A stretch of 64,000 bases of DNA from Actinomadura hibisca NBRC 15177 (lineage in GTDB: Bacteria; Actinomycetota; Actinomycetes; Streptosporangiales; Streptosporangiaceae), in assembly GCF_001552635.1 (NCBI RefSeq), contig NZ_BCRO01000002.1, positions 62,001 to 126,000 of the forward strand, written 5' to 3'. The notes beneath the pieces were generated by a model, which searched no databases, had not been told where the DNA came from, and saw nothing but the letters and a program-made list of their open reading frames with translations. A program made the position numbers and the translations under genes. Below are positions 48,243-56,257 of this stretch, piece by piece. Each line of letters opens with the position of its first letter. The stretch's first letter is position 1.

Positions 48243-48863
48243 ATGACCACCACCCCCTCCGCCACGCTGCGCCAGGTGATCGGGCTGGACGGCCGGCCGC
48301 CCCGGCTGAGCGAGTCCATCCTGATCATGATCGACGTCCAGAACACCTACACCACCGGCGTCATGGAGCTGGAGGGCGCCGACGAGGCCCTGACGGCGGG
48401 CGCCCGCCTGCTGGAGCGCGCCCGCGCCGCCGGTGCCCCGGTCGTCCACATCGTCAACGACGGCGGTGAGGGCACCCCCTACGACATCAACGCGCCGATC
48501 GGCTCCATCCACGACCGGGTGGCCCCGGTGGACGGCGAGCCCATCGTGGTCAAGCAGTTCCCCAACGCCTTCCACGCCACCGAACTGGAGAAGACCCTGC
48601 ACGACCTGGGCGCGGCCCCGGGCAGCGGCAAGGACCTGGTGTTGGCGGGCTTCATGACCCACATGTGCGTCACCTTCACGGCTCAGGGGGCCTTCAACCT
48701 CGGCTACCGGCCCACCGTCGTCGCCGACGCCACCGCGACCCGCGCTCTGCCCGGCCCCGACGGCGGCGTCCTCCCGGCCGCCGCTTTGCAGGCCGCTGCC
48801 CTCACCACCATCTCCGACCTGTTCGGTGTGGTCGTCCCGAGCGTCGACGCTCTGGAGGACTAG
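48243..48863 (+). CDS. Isochorismatase-like cysteine hydrolase
   Basis: The protein has 206 residues; ATG 48243 follows gaaagg. The catalytic triad is visible: Asp in IMIDVQNTY, Lys in VVKQFPNAF and Cys in MTHMCVTFTA, with the cis-peptide region before the Cys. Family members hydrolyse isochorismate, nicotinamide or related amides. AraC/GlxA regulators very often lie beside them, as here. The exact substrate is unknown. A strong terminator follows. Confidence 0.9.
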   Translation: MTTTPSATLRQVIGLDGRPPRLSESILIMIDVQNTYTTGVMELEGADEALTAGARLLERARAAGAPVVHIVNDGGEGTPYDINAPIGSIHDRVAPVDGEPIVVKQFPNAFHATELEKTLHDLGAAPGSGKDLVLAGFMTHMCVTFTAQGAFNLGYRPTVVADATATRALPGPDGGVLPAAALQAAALTTISDLFGVVVPSVDALED

Positions 48864-48870
48864 AGCAGAT

Positions 48871-48913
48871 CGCCGGTGTGCGGCCGGGGTGCATCCCCGG
48901 CCGCACACCGGCG
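48871..48913. terminator. Bidirectional terminator hairpin
   Basis: A perfect 19-bp stem (cgccggtgtgcggccgggg at 48871-48889 with 48895-48913) closes the loop tgcat. It lies between convergent genes ending at 48863 and 48922. Confidence 0.9.
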
Positions 48914-48921
48914 GTGAGCCG

Positions 48922-49746
48922 CTACGCGCGCTTGCGGGCGGTGACCAGCAGGTACTCCCATTCCATGATGCCCTCGCCGAGGTCGTGGCGGCGGGCCAGG
49001 TCGGTCAGGGCCTCGTCCAGGGCGGCGGTCCGGTCGGGGTCGTCGGCGATGTTGCGGTAGACGGTGATGGTCGGCCCGTAGTGGGCCTTGAAGAAGTCGC
49101 GGAACTCCTCGGGCTTGCCGAAGCGGTCGATGCGCACCGTGCGCCGGACCGTCTCCAGGCCCTCGACGCGGTCACCGAGCAGGGCGCTGACGTGAGCGGG
49201 GTCGCCCCACAGTGGCGGGGGCTGCGCGCCGGGCGGGGGCGGCGGCGCGTAGGGCTTCAGCACCGCGAACATCTGCCCGATGAAACCCTCCGGCGTCCAG
49301 TTGACCAGGCCGATCGTCCCGCCCGGACGGCACACCCGGACCAGCTCGCCGGCGGCCTCGCGGTGGTGCGGGGCGAACATGACGCCGACGCAGGACAACA
49401 CCGCGTCGAACTCGGCGTCGCCGAACGGCAGCGCCTCCGCGTCGCCCTGCCGCCACTCCAGGTCGGCTCCGCGCGCGGCGGCGTCGGCGCGGCCGATCTC
49501 CAGCAGCTCCGGCGTCAGGTCGGAGGCGACGACGCCGGCCCCGGCCAGCGCGGCGGGGATCGCGACGTTGCCGGACCCGGCCGCCACGTCCAGCACGCGC
49601 TGCCCGGCGCGTACCCCGCACGCCTCGACCAGGACCGGGCCCAGGGCCGGGATGACCTCCCTGGCCACGGCGGCGTAGTCGCCCGACGCCCACATCGCGC
49701 GGTGCTTGTCCTTCAGCGCGCGGTCGGCCACGTTCTGCTCACTCAT
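48922..49746 (-). CDS. UbiE-like SAM-dependent methyltransferase
   Basis: The protein has 274 residues; ATG follows cggaggag. Motif I is VLDVAAGSGNVAIPAA, motif II VVASDLTPELLEIG, motif III RVCRPGGTIGLVNW, and DAEALPFGDAEFDAVLSCVG is the usual acidic and post I region. The N-terminus (DRALKDKHRAMWASGDYAAV) is typical of a common actinobacterial group. The substrate is unknown. Divergent from an HxlR regulator (196 bp apart), which may control it. Confidence 0.9.
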   Translation of the reverse strand: MSEQNVADRALKDKHRAMWASGDYAAVAREVIPALGPVLVEACGVRAGQRVLDVAAGSGNVAIPAALAGAGVVASDLTPELLEIGRADAAARGADLEWRQGDAEALPFGDAEFDAVLSCVGVMFAPHHREAAGELVRVCRPGGTIGLVNWTPEGFIGQMFAVLKPYAPPPPPGAQPPPLWGDPAHVSALLGDRVEGLETVRRTVRIDRFGKPEEFRDFFKAHYGPTITVYRNIADDPDRTAALDEALTDLARRHDLGEGIMEWEYLLVTARKRA

Positions 49747-49891
49747 GACGGCTCCTCCGGAGTCTCGGTGACTCGGCAGGACGAACGGCGCTCCATACGC
49801 GCCGCGACCGCCGCCGACCCCCTGCCGACGCGGCCCGTTCCTCGTCCCCCGTTACACCCACCGAGGCTAGGAACGTGGAGGTTTGCCACCT

Positions 49892-49908
49892 AGTACCACA
49901 TCTGTACT
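49892..49908. promoter_or_regulatory. Possible HxlR operator AGTAC-N7-GTACT
   Basis: A 17-base palindrome (agtac cacatct gtact) lies just upstream of the HxlR promoter (-10 TAGCCT at 49931-49936, 6 bases before ATG 49943). The GTAC core recurs in palindromes after the gene. Confidence 0.5.
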
Positions 49909-49942
49909 GGTCGGGTCGCGCAGGCTGGCCTAGCCTTCGGGC

Positions 49943-50617
49943 ATGGGGTCGTCCTACTACCAGTTCTGCCCCGTCGCCAAAGCGATGGAGCTGCTGGATG
50001 AGCGCTGGACGCTGCTCATCGTGCGCGAGCTGCTGTCGGGAAGCCGGCACTTCAACGAGGTGCGCCGCGGGGTGCCGCGGATGTCGCCGACCCTGCTGTC
50101 CAAGCGCCTCCAGCAACTGGTCCGGGCCGGGGTGGTCGAGCGGCGCGAGGTCGGCCACGAGGTCCACTACGTGCTGACCGAACCCGGCCGCGAGCTGCGC
50201 CCGGTGGTGGAGGCGCTGGCGGTGTGGGGCACCCGCTGGATCGGCGAGATGGGCGACCAGGATCTCGACCCGAGGTTGTTGATGTGGGACATGCGCCGCC
50301 GCATCGACCACGGCGCCGTCCCGCCGTCGCGCACGGTGGTCCGGTTCCGCTTCCCCGAGGTGCCCGCCGAAAGCCGTGACTGGTGGTTGCTCATCCACCG
50401 CAACGAGGCCGACGTCTGCGACTTCGACCCCGGCCACGAGGTCGCCGTGACCGTGACGGCCGTGCTGCGCTCCCTGGTGGGGGTCTGGCGCGGCGACCTG
50501 ACCTGGGCCGCCGCGCTGCGCTCCGGAGATCTGCGCCTGCAAGGCCCCGAGCCGCTGCGGCGGAGCCTGCCCGAATGGTTCCTGCTGATGGAGACGGCAG
50601 CCGTCCCGCGCCCTTGA
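49943..50617 (+). CDS. HxlR-family winged-helix regulator
   Basis: The protein has 224 residues. The HxlR domain (about 8-100) is clear: FCPVAKAMELLDERWTLLIV, RELLSGSRHFNEVRRGVPRM, SPTLLSKRLQQLVRAGVVER and the wing HYVLTEPGREL. The C-terminal 120 residues form an extra sterol-carrier-like or SCP2-type domain (EAVAVTV-like stretch HEVAVTVTAVLRSLVGVWRG). Family members respond to electrophiles or disulfide stress through a Cys near the N-terminus; Cys9 (QFCPVAKA) is in the right place. Leaderless layout. Confidence 0.9.
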   Translation: MGSSYYQFCPVAKAMELLDERWTLLIVRELLSGSRHFNEVRRGVPRMSPTLLSKRLQQLVRAGVVERREVGHEVHYVLTEPGRELRPVVEALAVWGTRWIGEMGDQDLDPRLLMWDMRRRIDHGAVPPSRTVVRFRFPEVPAESRDWWLLIHRNEADVCDFDPGHEVAVTVTAVLRSLVGVWRGDLTWAAALRSGDLRLQGPEPLRRSLPEWFLLMETAAVPRP

Positions 50618-50640
50618 GGCGCGCTCCGCGTCGGACCGAT

Positions 50641-50714
50641 AAGTACGGCTCGTACCCTTCAAACCGGCTTGTCATGCCCGGTGATCGATATTTAAGGTAC
50701 GCTCAGTACCTTAA
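50641..50714. promoter_or_regulatory. Two GTAC palindromes upstream of TIM-barrel gene
   Basis: TTAAGGTAC-gctca-GTACCTTAA is a perfect 23-bp palindrome at 50692-50714. A weaker copy (aagtac-ggctc-gtacccttc) starts at 50641, about 55 bp upstream centre to centre. They lie between the HxlR stop and ATG 50741, in an unusually AT-rich stretch, and would cover the promoter of the downstream gene. Confidence 0.7.
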
Positions 50715-50740
50715 TTCACTACATGAGAGGGTGCCGGAGC

Positions 50741-51766
50741 ATGCGTTCCCGAGGCATCAGTTACGACACCGGCTTCGTCCACCACGGGGTCATCGGCCAT
50801 CGGCGCTTCACCTCCGAGCTGGTCGAGCGCGAGCTGCGGATCATCCGCGACGACCTGCACTGCAACGCCGTCCGCATCATGGGCGGCGACCCGGAGCGGC
50901 TGGAGATCGCCGCCACGCACGCCGCCGACCTCGGCCTTGAGGTCTGGTTCTCGCCCTACCCCCTGGAGCTGACCGCCGACGAGATGCTGGAGCTGTTCGC
51001 CGACTGCGCCGTGCGCGCGGAGCGCGTCAGGCGGCGCGGAGCCGAGGTCGTGTTCGTCGCCGGGGCCGAGCACAGCCTGATGAACAGGGGCTTCCTGCCC
51101 GGCGACCACCTCGACGAGCGGGTCCAGACGCTGAGCGACCCGGAACGTCTACGCGAGCAGATCGGCGTGGTCGGCGCGCGCGTCAACGACTTCCTCGGCA
51201 AGGCCGTGACGCTGGTCCGGCAGCACTTCGGCGGCAAGGTGACCTACGCCTCCGTGCCGCTGGAGCGCGTCGACTGGACGCCCTTCGACTTCCTGTCGGT
51301 GGACCTGTACCGGGCGGCCGCGTACGCCGACCGCTTCGCCGACGGCATCCGCGACCTCGTCGCGCAGGGCAAGCCGGTCGCGATCACCGAGTTCGGTTCG
51401 GCCACCTACCAGGGGGCCGGTGATGTGGGCGCTCGCGGACTGGAGATCGTCGAGTACGACCGGACGACCCGCGCCCCGCTGCGCCTGAAGGGGGAGTACG
51501 CGCGCGACGAGGAGGGTCAGGCCGCCTACCTGCGCGAACTGCTGGAAGCCTTCGACGCCGGGGGCGTCGACAGCACCTTCGTGTTCACCTTCGCGCTGTA
51601 CGACCACCCGCACCGGCCCGACGGCGACCCGCGCGACGACCTGGACCTGGCCAGCTACGGCATCGTCAAGGTGCACGAGGACCGCCCCGGAACCGCCTAC
51701 CCCGACATGCCGTGGGAGCCGAAGGCCGCCTTCGCCGCTCTCGCCGACTACTACAAGACCCACTGA
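50741..51766 (+). CDS. TIM-barrel, glycoside-hydrolase-like protein
   Basis: The protein has 341 residues; ATG 50741 is preferred over ATG 50723 because gaggg lies about 9 bases upstream. Barrel-like strands are visible: GISYDTGFV, CNAVRIMGGD, LEVWFSPYP, VVFVAGAEHSLMNRG, FDFLSVDLYR and, near 220, KPVAITEFGSATYQGAGD, whose Glu sits where clan A glycoside hydrolases carry the nucleophile, then STFVFTFALYDHPH. The usual acid/base Asn-Glu pair is not obvious (AGAEHS may replace it). It has no signal peptide, so a cytoplasmic role is likely. The family is not firmly recognised. Confidence 0.75.
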   Translation: MRSRGISYDTGFVHHGVIGHRRFTSELVERELRIIRDDLHCNAVRIMGGDPERLEIAATHAADLGLEVWFSPYPLELTADEMLELFADCAVRAERVRRRGAEVVFVAGAEHSLMNRGFLPGDHLDERVQTLSDPERLREQIGVVGARVNDFLGKAVTLVRQHFGGKVTYASVPLERVDWTPFDFLSVDLYRAAAYADRFADGIRDLVAQGKPVAITEFGSATYQGAGDVGARGLEIVEYDRTTRAPLRLKGEYARDEEGQAAYLRELLEAFDAGGVDSTFVFTFALYDHPHRPDGDPRDDLDLASYGIVKVHEDRPGTAYPDMPWEPKAAFAALADYYKTH

Positions 51767-51784
51767 ACCAACGCGCTGCGGCCG

Positions 51785-52612
51785 TCACTTCGCGCTCAAC
51801 ACCTCGCGCAGCCGGGGCGCGAACTCTGCGGGGTTGTCGGCGAAGCCCGTGTGGTCGCCCGGGAACAGCGTGGGCTCGACGCCCAGTTCCGCTGCGAGCA
51901 CCCGCGAGGTCCGGTCGCAGTGCTGCCCGGCCGAGTCCGCGCCGATGCCCACCACGATGCGCGTCTCCGCCGCGCGCAGGGCGTCGAGATCGGGCTTCCA
52001 GCGCGTGGTGGCGCGCAGTTCGTGCGCGAACCAGCGGCGCTCGTCGGCGACGTGCCGAGGATCGCGCTCGCCGCCGAACATCATCTCCAGCACCCCTTCG
52101 GGCACGACGATGCCCGCCTGCGCCATGAACTTGCCCCAGGCGCCGAGGACGTCGCCGCCCAGGTAGGTGGCGATCATGTCGTCGGTGGCGGCGTTGACCT
52201 GGTCGCGGTCGTCCAGCAGCTCGTTCAGCGGGGGCTCGTGGGCGATGACGGTGTGGACCTGATCGGCATGGGTCTGCGCCAGGGCGAGCACCGTGTTGGC
52301 GCCGCCGCTGGAACCGAGGACGGCGGCCGGGCCCGCGTCCAGGTGGGCGAGCAGCCGGGACAGGTCGTCGGCGCGCAGGTCCGGGGTGGAGTCCTGGTCC
52401 GGGTCGTCCAGCGGGCTGCGGTTGATGCCGCGCGGGTCGGTGGTGAGGACGGTGTGGTCGGTGGCGAGCAGGTCGGCCAGCGGCGCGAAGGAGTCGGCGT
52501 CCATCGGCGCGCCGACGAGCGCGACCAGCGGCCCCCGGCCGCGCGCCTCGTAGTGCAGGCGCGCGCCGGGCACCTGGAGGGTTCCGGTGGTGGCGGTCGA
52601 GGGGGAGTTCAT
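51785..52612 (-). CDS. Alpha/beta hydrolase
   Basis: The protein has 275 residues; ATG follows aggagg. The oxyanion strand is LVALVGAPMDADSF, the nucleophile elbow VLGSSGGANT (GxSxG), a TDPRGINRS loop is present, and the catalytic His lies in FPGDHTGFADNP near 258. It is a broad hydrolase with unknown substrate. It is divergent from a TetR gene whose 19-bp operator lies between them, so it is probably repressed by that TetR. Confidence 0.88.
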   Translation of the reverse strand: MNSPSTATTGTLQVPGARLHYEARGRGPLVALVGAPMDADSFAPLADLLATDHTVLTTDPRGINRSPLDDPDQDSTPDLRADDLSRLLAHLDAGPAAVLGSSGGANTVLALAQTHADQVHTVIAHEPPLNELLDDRDQVNAATDDMIATYLGGDVLGAWGKFMAQAGIVVPEGVLEMMFGGERDPRHVADERRWFAHELRATTRWKPDLDALRAAETRIVVGIGADSAGQHCDRTSRVLAAELGVEPTLFPGDHTGFADNPAEFAPRLREVLSAK

Positions 52613-52675
52613 GGGTTCCTCCTGGTCAGAGCCGGGTCACACCGGCTCGCTCGCAGCAACTTAACTGAACGGTAC

Positions 52676-52694
52676 AGTACAGTTGCCCTGTACT
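52676..52694. promoter_or_regulatory. TetR operator AGTACAG-N5-CTGTACT
   Basis: A perfect 7-bp inverted repeat (agtacag ttgcc ctgtact) lies in the 112-bp divergent gap. It overlaps the expected -35 of the TetR gene. A wider, looser pair aacttaa (52658) / ttaagtt (52701) flanks it. Confidence 0.68.
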
Positions 52695-52724
52695 CAAGTG
52701 TTAAGTTCTCGGTAGGATGCGGCC

Positions 52725-53372
52725 GTGGCCAGAGACAGCAGCAGACCGCCCGCTCCCTCGGGCAAGCGCGCCGAGCGCAGCCGGCAGGCGATCGTGGGCG
52801 CGGCCCGCGAGGCGTTCGTCCGCGACGGCTTCGACACCGGCATGGACACGATCGCCGCCTCGGCGGGGGTGTCCAAGGTGACCGTCTACAACCACTTCGG
52901 CAGCAAGGAGGAGCTGTTCACCGAGGTCATCGGGCAGGCGATGGACGAGGCGCACGCCACGCTCGCCGAGGTCCGGGCGCGGCTCGCCGACGCCGGGGAC
53001 GCGCGGGAGGCCCTGATCCGCACCGCGCGCGTGCTGGTGGAGGCGGCCACCGACCCCGCGCGGCTGGCGTTGCGCAACCTCGTCACCAGCGAGATGCGCC
53101 GCTTCCCCGACCTCGGCGACTCCTACCGGCGGCGCGGCCCGGCCCGGTCCGCCGCCGCCTTCGGCGAGGTGCTCGGCGACCTGTGCGAGCGCGGCCTGCT
53201 GGACGTCCCCGACGTGGAGGTCGCGGTCGTCCAGTTCTTCGGCCTGACGCTCTACCCGCACCTGATCGTCAGCTCGATCGGGACCGCGCTCGCACCCGAG
53301 CTCACCGACCGGCTCATCACCGACGGGGTGGAGATGTTCCTGCTCCGCTACCAGCCCCGGTCATCGTCCTGA
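52725..53372 (+). CDS. TetR/AcrR family regulator
   Basis: The protein has 215 residues. The helix-turn-helix is RQAIVGAAREAFVRDGFDTG and ASAGVSKVTVYNHFGSKEEL (about 18-65). The C-terminal domain is of the AefR-like TetR type (LRNLVTSEMRRFPDLGDSY, then VVQFFGLTLYPHLIVSS). GTG 52725 follows TAGGAT by 6 bases, so the transcript is leaderless. The operator just upstream suggests autorepression together with control of the divergent hydrolase. Confidence 0.9.
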   Translation: MARDSSRPPAPSGKRAERSRQAIVGAAREAFVRDGFDTGMDTIAASAGVSKVTVYNHFGSKEELFTEVIGQAMDEAHATLAEVRARLADAGDAREALIRTARVLVEAATDPARLALRNLVTSEMRRFPDLGDSYRRRGPARSAAAFGEVLGDLCERGLLDVPDVEVAVVQFFGLTLYPHLIVSSIGTALAPELTDRLITDGVEMFLLRYQPRSSS

Positions 53373-53391
53373 AAGCGGTGGCCGGGCGGGG

Positions 53392-54234
53392 TCAGCCGAC
53401 CCGCTGCAGCGCCCGTTCGCGCCGCACGGCCATGGTCGATCCCGACTCCCGGCGCGCCATCCTGCGCAGTACGAGCGGCGCGACGACCAGTCCGGCCACC
53501 GCCCACAGGCCCAGCGCTCCGGCCGTCTCCAGGTGCCGCCAGGACCCGCCGATCTCCACGGCGGCCGCCGCGTCCGGCAGCAGCGCCGACCGCATCCCCA
53601 GGCCCAGCCAGTAGATCGGGAACACCTGCGCGACGCCCTGCAACCAGTCCGGCAGCGAGGTGACCGGGTAGAACACCCCGGAGATCGAGATCACCCCGAG
53701 GACCAGCAGCTGCACCAGGCCCTGGCTGCGCGTGCTCGCGAACAACGACCCCAGCGCGGCCCCCGCCGGGAGCGTCGCCACCAGGCCCAGCACCAGCACC
53801 CAGCCCAGCGTCAGCCCGGAGCTCGCGCCGTCTACCCGCATCCCCTCGATCAGCAGCGCGCCGGGCACCATCAGGATCGCCAGGTCCGCCAGCAGCCCGC
53901 CGCCGACCGACACCACCTTCCCGACCAGGTAGCCGCGCACGCCGTCGGGGGTGGCGCGGGCCCGCAGCAGCGTGCCGTCCTCGCGGTCGGCGGTGAGGTG
54001 CTGGCTCATGCTGACCATGCCCATCGCCACGTTCATCCCGAGGATGCCGGGCAGCGCCAGCGTGCCCAGCGCCAGGCCGCTGTCCCCGAACTCCCGGTCG
54101 CGCAGGAACCACAGGGCGACCAGCATCAGCACCGGCCACAACAGGTGGGCGGTCAGGTCCGCGCCGTTGGTGAACGACTGCCGGAACTCGATCGCTCCAC
54201 GGGACCAGCCCGCCCGCCCCGCCGCCGTGTTCAT
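53392..54234 (-). CDS. ABC-2 type exporter permease
   Basis: The protein has 280 residues with six hydrophobic segments (for example HLLWPVLMLVALWFLRD, LPGILGMNVAMGMVSMSQHL, LLADLAILMVPGALL, TLGWVLVLGLVATLPAGAAL, LLVLGVISISGVFYPVTSLP). ABC-2 landmarks are TADREDGTLLRARATP after the second helix and GVFYPVTSLPDWLQ before the last. Its ATG overlaps the ATPase stop (ATGA). With that ATPase it should export a drug, lipid or peptide. Confidence 0.9.
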   Translation of the reverse strand: MNTAAGRAGWSRGAIEFRQSFTNGADLTAHLLWPVLMLVALWFLRDREFGDSGLALGTLALPGILGMNVAMGMVSMSQHLTADREDGTLLRARATPDGVRGYLVGKVVSVGGGLLADLAILMVPGALLIEGMRVDGASSGLTLGWVLVLGLVATLPAGAALGSLFASTRSQGLVQLLVLGVISISGVFYPVTSLPDWLQGVAQVFPIYWLGLGMRSALLPDAAAAVEIGGSWRHLETAGALGLWAVAGLVVAPLVLRRMARRESGSTMAVRRERALQRVG

Positions 54235-55127
54235 CGGGCCGCCCCCTGCTCCTGCTCGCGCACCAGCGCCATGTAGGTGTCCTCCAGGGAGGTCCGGCGG
54301 ACCTCCAGTTCCGCGACCGCCGCGCCGTGCCGGGCGAACAGCTCCCGCACGAACGCCGTGGACTCGGGGGTCGAGACGGCGAACCGTTCGCCGTCGAGGG
54401 TCCAGCGCACCTCGTCCTCGCCCGCCATGCGCCGCGCCAGCTCCGCCGCCGTCCCGTCGGCGACGATCCGCCCGCCCGACAACACGAGGATCCGGTGGGC
54501 GAGCTTCTCGGCCTCGGCCAGGTCGTGCGTGGTGATCAGCACCGTGATGCGGTGCTCGTCGGCCAGCCGCCGCACCAGGGCGTGGAAGTCGAGGCGGGCG
54601 CGCGGGTCGAGCCCGGCGGTCGGCTCGTCCACGAACAGCAGCTCCGGGCCGCCCACCAGGCCGATCGCCACGTCCAGCCGCCGCCGCTGCCCGCCCGACA
54701 ACGTCCGGACCTTCTTGCCCGCCTGCTCGGTCAACCCGACCGCGCGGATCAGCGCGTCGGCGTCCCAGGGCCGCGGCCGCTCCGGGGTGGCGTAGGGGGC
54801 GTAGTAGCGGCTCAGGTGGACGAGCAGTTCCCGCACCCGCCACTTGCCGTGGTCGCGCCACGATTGCAGGACCACCCCGATCCGGGCCCGCCACCGTTCG
54901 TCGGCGTGCGCCGGGTCGACGCCCAGCACTTCGGCCCGTCCCGCCGACCGGGTCCGGAAACCCTCCAGGATCTCGATCGTGGTGGTCTTGCCCGCGCCGT
55001 TGGGCCCCAGCAGGGCCACGACCTCGCCGCGCCCGGCCCGGAACGTCACCCCGCGCAGCACGTCGACGCTGCCGTAACGCATCCGCAGCCCTTCGACGTC
55101 GATCGCCGCCGGTTCCGTGTCAACCAT
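54231..55127 (-). CDS. ABC exporter ATPase, DrrA-like
   Basis: The protein has 298 residues; ATG 55127 follows ggaggtgag. The ABC domain has Walker A GPNGAGKTTT, Q-loop region VLQSWRDHGKW, signature LSGGQRRR, Walker B LLFVDEPTAGLDP and H-loop LITTHDLAEA. The C-terminal extension (about 225-298, VRWTLDGERFAVSTPES, LEDTYMALV) is as in daunorubicin-resistance DrrA-type ATPases. It is translationally coupled to the permease. A regulator gene lies 200 bp away on the opposite strand. Confidence 0.92.
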   Translation of the reverse strand: MVDTEPAAIDVEGLRMRYGSVDVLRGVTFRAGRGEVVALLGPNGAGKTTTIEILEGFRTRSAGRAEVLGVDPAHADERWRARIGVVLQSWRDHGKWRVRELLVHLSRYYAPYATPERPRPWDADALIRAVGLTEQAGKKVRTLSGGQRRRLDVAIGLVGGPELLFVDEPTAGLDPRARLDFHALVRRLADEHRITVLITTHDLAEAEKLAHRILVLSGGRIVADGTAAELARRMAGEDEVRWTLDGERFAVSTPESTAFVRELFARHGAAVAELEVRRTSLEDTYMALVREQEQGAAR

Positions 55128-55290
55128 CGCCTCACCTCCGCAGTTGGCTTGAACAACCACGAAAGCTACGTTGCGTTTTCAGGCGCTTCAAGGAAAATCA
55201 GCGGACGGAAGCCCCTTTAATGAGGGAAGGGAGGCGATTATTGCAATGATGATGCTGGGTAATGCAACCGGCTCCCGATGAGCGTTGCAA

Positions 55291-55307
55291 CGTTCAAACG
55301 GTGAACG
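55291..55307. promoter_or_regulatory. Palindrome CGTTCA-N5-TGAACG before regulator gene
   Basis: Perfect 6-bp arms (cgttca aacgg tgaacg) at 55291-55307. Immediately upstream is the palindrome cgttgcaacg (55283-55292), and ttgc/gcaa motifs recur across the 200-bp divergent region. Probable autoregulatory sites. Confidence 0.5.
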
Positions 55308-55327
55308 CACGACGGAAGGGGACCCCG

Positions 55328-56245
55328 ATGCCGGGGGAGAGGCTGGACCACGCGGACCGGCGCACCATCGCCGAAGGGCTGGCCGAGAGACTGGGGTACG
55401 CCGAGATCGCGCGGCGGCTGGGCCGTCCCACCTCCACCGTCAGCCGGGAGGTGACCCGCAACGGCGGCCCCGACGCCTACCGCCCCGACCACGCCCACCA
55501 GGCCGCCGCCTGGCGCGCCCGGCGTCCCAAAACGCCCGCGTCACCGTCCGACGACGACCACGAGTCGGCGGAGGTCCACGCCTTCGCCGAGCGGTTCGCC
55601 GGGCTGATGGTCCACACCGGGCTGCCGAAGATGGCCGCCCGCGTCCTCGCCTGCCTGATCACCGTGGACGCGGCCAGCCTGACCGCCGCCGACCTGGTGG
55701 CGCGCCTGCGGGTCAGCCCGGCGTCGGTCTCCAAGGCGATCGCCTACCTGGAGGGCCTGGAGATCGTCCGCCGGGAGCGCGACCGCCGCCGCGAGCGGTA
55801 CGTCATCGACGCCGACGCGTGGGAGCGGGTGTGGGCCACCAACGCCCGCGTCCACGCGCGGTGGGCCGCCACCGCGCGGGAGGGCGTCGCCCTGTTCGAC
55901 CCGGCGACGCCCGCCGGAGGACGGCTCGCCCGCATGGCGGAGTTCTTCGCCCACCTGAGCGACTACACGACAACCGACCTCACCGATCCCGCGATCGGCG
56001 ACGCGCTGACGGTCGTGGCAGCTCTGGCCCACGCCTCCCGTCCCCTGACCGCGACGCAGTTGAGCGCGGTCCTGGGCCTGCCCGCCGAGCGTGTGACCGC
56101 CGCCCTGGACTACGCCGTCGAGCGGCATCCGGACATGATCGACCCGATCGCCGTCCACCGCCCCGGCCCCGGCACCTACGCCATCGCGGGATCCCGCAAC
56201 CGCCTCACCGACGCCCAGCGCGTCGCGCTCGACGGCCTGCCGTAG
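55328..56245 (+). CDS. MarR/GbsR-like regulator with IS30-type HTH
   Basis: The protein has 305 residues; ATG 55328 follows ggaaggggg. Residues 1-55 (DHADRRTIAEGLAERLGYAE, IARRLGRPTSTVSREVTRNG, YRPDHAHQ) match the HTH_38 head of IS30-family transposases, down to the SREVTRNGG helix. From about 75 on, the protein is a GbsR/MarR-like winged helix (GLPKMAARVLACLITVDAAS, LRVSPASVSKAIAYLEGLEI) followed by a helical domain and a second winged-helix-like segment (LTATQLSAVLGLPAERVTAA). It should control the divergent ABC exporter. No transposase catalytic residues are present. Confidence 0.85.
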   Translation: MPGERLDHADRRTIAEGLAERLGYAEIARRLGRPTSTVSREVTRNGGPDAYRPDHAHQAAAWRARRPKTPASPSDDDHESAEVHAFAERFAGLMVHTGLPKMAARVLACLITVDAASLTAADLVARLRVSPASVSKAIAYLEGLEIVRRERDRRRERYVIDADAWERVWATNARVHARWAATAREGVALFDPATPAGGRLARMAEFFAHLSDYTTTDLTDPAIGDALTVVAALAHASRPLTATQLSAVLGLPAERVTAALDYAVERHPDMIDPIAVHRPGPGTYAIAGSRNRLTDAQRVALDGLP

Positions 56246-56257
56246 CCGTCCGGGCGG

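Noticed and set aside
55328-55500. An IS30 transposase fragment
   Set aside because: The HTH continues without a break into a full-length winged-helix regulator with its own ribosome binding site, and there is no DDE catalytic region.
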